8,087 nucleotides of DNA, from assembly GCA_947598345.1 (NCBI GenBank), contig CANQFF010000044.1, forward strand, positions 1-8,087. The letters run 5' to 3'. Positions 5,753-8,087 of the stretch are shown here, one piece after another. Each line of letters opens with the position of its first letter. The first letter of the stretch is position 1. Source of the DNA: an uncultured Bacilli bacterium (GTDB taxonomy: Bacteria; Bacillota_I; Bacilli_A; RF39; UBA660). A program made the translations under genes and the position numbers. The notes under the pieces were generated by a model that was given only the letters and a program-made list of their open reading frames with translations, had not been told where the DNA came from and made no database searches.

Positions 5753-5777
5753 ATATTTAGAATAAAAAGGAGGATAT

Positions 5778-8087
5778 ATGTATAAAGTATTAAGTGAAGA
5801 AATGGCTTTAAAATTAGATGCATATTTCAGAGCAGCAAATTATTTATCTGTTGGACAGTTGTATTTATTAGATAATCCATTGTTAAGAAGACCATTAAAG
5901 GAAAGTGATATAAAAAGAAAAATAGTAGGACATTGGGGAACAGTTCCAACACAAAACTTTATATACACTCATTTAAATAGAATTATTAAGGAACATGACC
6001 TTAATATGATTTATGTTTCAGGTCCAGGGCATGGAGGAAATTCTATAGTTTCTAATGTTTATTTAGAAGGTACTTATTCTGAAGTTTATCCTAATATAAC
6101 AGAAGATATCGAAGGAATGCAAAAATTATTTAAACAGTTTTCTTTCCCAGGGGGTATTTCAAGTCACGTTGCACCAGAAACTCCAGGATCTATAAACGAA
6201 GGTGGGGAGTTAGGCTATAGTTTAGCACATTCGTTTGGAGCAGTATTAGATAATCCAGATTTGATAGTTGCCTGTGTTGTTGGAGATGGTGAAGCTGAAA
6301 CAGGACCACTTGCAACGTCATGGCACTTAAATAAATTTATAAATCCCAAAACAGATGGGATAGTACTTCCTATACTTAATTTAAATGGATATAAAATATC
6401 TAATCCAACTGTATTTTCTAGAATATCTAAAGAGGAGTTAAAGTTCTTCTTCTATGGATGTGGATATGCACCTATTTATGTAGAAATAGATGATTCTTTA
6501 AGTGTTTATGATAGACATGAAGTTATGGCAGAAGCACTAGAACAGGCTATTTCAATGATTAAAGAGATTAAGTCTAGTAATAGTGACAAAAGACCTCTAT
6601 GGCCTATGATAATACTAAAAACTCCAAAAGGATGGACAGGACCTAAAGTAGTAAATGGTTCTAAAATAGAGGGAACATTTAGGGCACATCAAGTACCAAT
6701 TACAATAGATACTAAAGATGATGTAAGAGTACTCGAAGACTGGCTTAAAAGTTATAAACCAGAAGAATTATTTGATGAAAATGGAACTTTAATTAAAGAA
6801 TTAAAAGAATTGTGCCCTACAGGAAATAAAAGAATGGGCTCTAATCCTGTTACAAACGGGGGATTACTTTTAAAAGAATTGAGAGTTCCTGATTTTAGAA
6901 ACTATGCAGTAGATGTAAAATCACCTGGGTCAATCGAAATACAAGATATGATAGAGCTTGGAAAATTTGTAAGGGATATAATAAAGTATAATAAAGATGA
7001 TAAAAATTTTAGAGTATTTGGACCAGATGAGGCGATGTCTAATAGACTTAAATATATATTTGAAGAGACTAATAGACAGTTTATGGGTGAGAAAAGTAAT
7101 GATGATGAGTTTATAAGTGATAACGGTAGAGTAATAGATTCTATGCTTTCAGAACATACTTGTGAAGGAATGCTTGAGGGATACTTGCTTACAGGAAGAC
7201 ATGGTTTCTTTAATTCATATGAGGCATTTATTAGAATAGTAGATTCTATGACTAGTCAACATGCTAAATGGTTAAAAGTAACTAGTGAACTTTCTTGGAG
7301 AAAAGAAATTGCTTCATTAAACTATGTATTAACATCTCATGTATGGCAGCAGGACCACAACGGTTATACACATCAAGACCCTGGATTTTTAAACCATTTA
7401 GTTACTAAGAAATCAGATATAGTTAGAATGTATTTACCTCCAGATACGAACTGTTTACTATCTGTTTTTGACCATTGTATAAGAAGTAAAAATTATATAA
7501 ATGTAATTGTTGCTTCAAAACATCCACGTCCTCAGTGGCTTACAATGGATGAAGCAGTTAAACATTGTACAAACGGAATAGGGATATGGGATTGGGCAAG
7601 TAATGATCAAGATAGTGAGCCAGACCTCGTTATGGCGTGTGCTGGAGATACTCCAACTTTAGAGGCACTTGCTGCGACAACTATACTAAAAGAAAATTTT
7701 CCTGAGTTAAAAATAAGATTTGTAAATGTAGTAGATTTAATGAGACTTGAATCAAGTAGAAAACATCCCCATGGCCTTACTAATACAGATTATAATTCTA
7801 TATTTACCAAGGATAAACCTATTATATTTGTATTTCATGGATATCCATCATTAATACATCAACTCGTATATGATAGAGATAATCAAAATATACATGTACA
7901 TGGATATATAGAAGAAGGTACAATAACAACACCTTTTGATATGAGAGTACAAAATAAGTTAGATAGATTTAATCTAGTAATAGATGCTTTAAGATATTTA
8001 CCACAGTTGGGTAATAGAAGTTCTAGATTAGTACAGTGGTGCAAAGACAAACTTGTAGAACACAAGAACTATATAAAAGAATATGGA
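5778..8087 (+). CDS. xfp: Xylulose-5-phosphate/fructose-6-phosphate phosphoketolase (3' partial)
   Basis: An open frame of 770 codons runs off the right edge. Family members are about 785-825 aa, so roughly 15-30 residues are missing. This cytoplasmic thiamine-diphosphate enzyme cleaves xylulose 5-phosphate (often also fructose 6-phosphate) with phosphate to acetyl phosphate plus glyceraldehyde 3-phosphate or erythrose 4-phosphate. Visible in order: 'GHWGTVPTQNFIYTHLNR' (His52), 'SGPGHGGNS' (His85), 'SHVAPETPGS' (His130), signature EGGELGY (141-147), cofactor motif GDGEAETGP (169-177), 'RAHQVP' (His304), 'FGPDE' (414-418), 'SEHTCEGMLEGYLLTGRHG' with the catalytic-type Glu463, 'HVWQQDHNGYTHQDPG' (His527), and 'GY-EEGT-TTPFDM' near the end. 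ATG 5778 follows AAGGAGG (5767-5773), and the N-terminus aligns with the family start. It has its own promoter 67 bases after the AbiEii stop. The dual substrate range is inferred, not visible. Confidence 0.97.
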   Translation, partial: MYKVLSEEMALKLDAYFRAANYLSVGQLYLLDNPLLRRPLKESDIKRKIVGHWGTVPTQNFIYTHLNRIIKEHDLNMIYVSGPGHGGNSIVSNVYLEGTYSEVYPNITEDIEGMQKLFKQFSFPGGISSHVAPETPGSINEGGELGYSLAHSFGAVLDNPDLIVACVVGDGEAETGPLATSWHLNKFINPKTDGIVLPILNLNGYKISNPTVFSRISKEELKFFFYGCGYAPIYVEIDDSLSVYDRHEVMAEALEQAISMIKEIKSSNSDKRPLWPMIILKTPKGWTGPKVVNGSKIEGTFRAHQVPITIDTKDDVRVLEDWLKSYKPEELFDENGTLIKELKELCPTGNKRMGSNPVTNGGLLLKELRVPDFRNYAVDVKSPGSIEIQDMIELGKFVRDIIKYNKDDKNFRVFGPDEAMSNRLKYIFEETNRQFMGEKSNDDEFISDNGRVIDSMLSEHTCEGMLEGYLLTGRHGFFNSYEAFIRIVDSMTSQHAKWLKVTSELSWRKEIASLNYVLTSHVWQQDHNGYTHQDPGFLNHLVTKKSDIVRMYLPPDTNCLLSVFDHCIRSKNYINVIVASKHPRPQWLTMDEAVKHCTNGIGIWDWASNDQDSEPDLVMACAGDTPTLEALAATTILKENFPELKIRFVNVVDLMRLESSRKHPHGLTNTDYNSIFTKDKPIIFVFHGYPSLIHQLVYDRDNQNIHVHGYIEEGTITTPFDMRVQNKLDRFNLVIDALRYLPQLGNRSSRLVQWCKDKLVEHKNYIKEYG

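Noticed and set aside
7883..8065. Minus-strand 60-codon frame
   Set aside because: It is the antisense shadow of the phosphoketolase C-terminal region.
1..8087. tRNA, rRNA, CRISPR array, insertion sequence, riboswitch, or reassigned TGA code
   Set aside because: No cloverleaf, spaced identical repeats, transposase, terminal repeats or conserved aptamer was seen. Trp is TGG in all intact genes and no in-frame TGA occurs in them.

Overview
The window looks like a chromosomal segment from a very AT-rich, low-GC Gram-positive (Bacillota-type) bacterium. By eye the GC content is well below one third. Arginine is written almost entirely as AGA/AGG, ribosome binding sites are strong purine-rich GGAGG types, and the gene families (two-LysM membrane protein, trxA-trxB pair, MdlB-type ABC exporter, phosphoketolase) fit clostridial or related low-GC lineages. 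Tryptophan is written TGG and no intact gene needs TGA read as Trp, so the standard bacterial code suffices. I cannot place it more finely from sequence alone.

Left part (1-839): a plus-strand, operon-like run. It holds the C-terminal end of a DUF1016/YhcG-type PDDEXK nuclease, a DUF5680 protein of unknown function with a GTG start, and a 51-codon stub of a pyridoxamine 5'-phosphate oxidase-like protein. The stub loses its homology just before the promoter of the next gene, which looks like a deletion or rearrangement scar.

Middle (844-2947): a membrane-anchored protein with two LysM-like domains (+) ends in its own terminator. It converges on the minus-strand thioredoxin operon trxA-trxB, whose genes overlap by one base and end in a hairpin terminator. 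These make the NADPH-thioredoxin disulfide-reducing system.

Right part (2948-8087): a divergent promoter region with a perfect 17-bp dyad separates trxA from a plus-strand ABC exporter half-transporter. Next comes an AbiEii/AbiGii-family nucleotidyltransferase without the usual AbiEi antitoxin gene beside it. Last is a phosphoketolase that runs off the right edge (770 codons present, probably about 15-30 missing); it makes acetyl phosphate from xylulose 5-phosphate and/or fructose 6-phosphate.

How the genes relate: apart from trxA-trxB and the left-hand run, the genes look like independently transcribed units. A recurring pattern is that all five predicted promoters have the -10 box only 19-25 bases before the start codon, implying 5' leaders of about 13-20 nt. 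I saw no tRNA, rRNA, CRISPR array, insertion sequence or riboswitch. I did not find a clearly new multi-gene system. The most notable points are the orphan AbiEii, the dyad in the divergent trx/ABC promoter, the truncated gene at 684-839 and the compact promoter layout.
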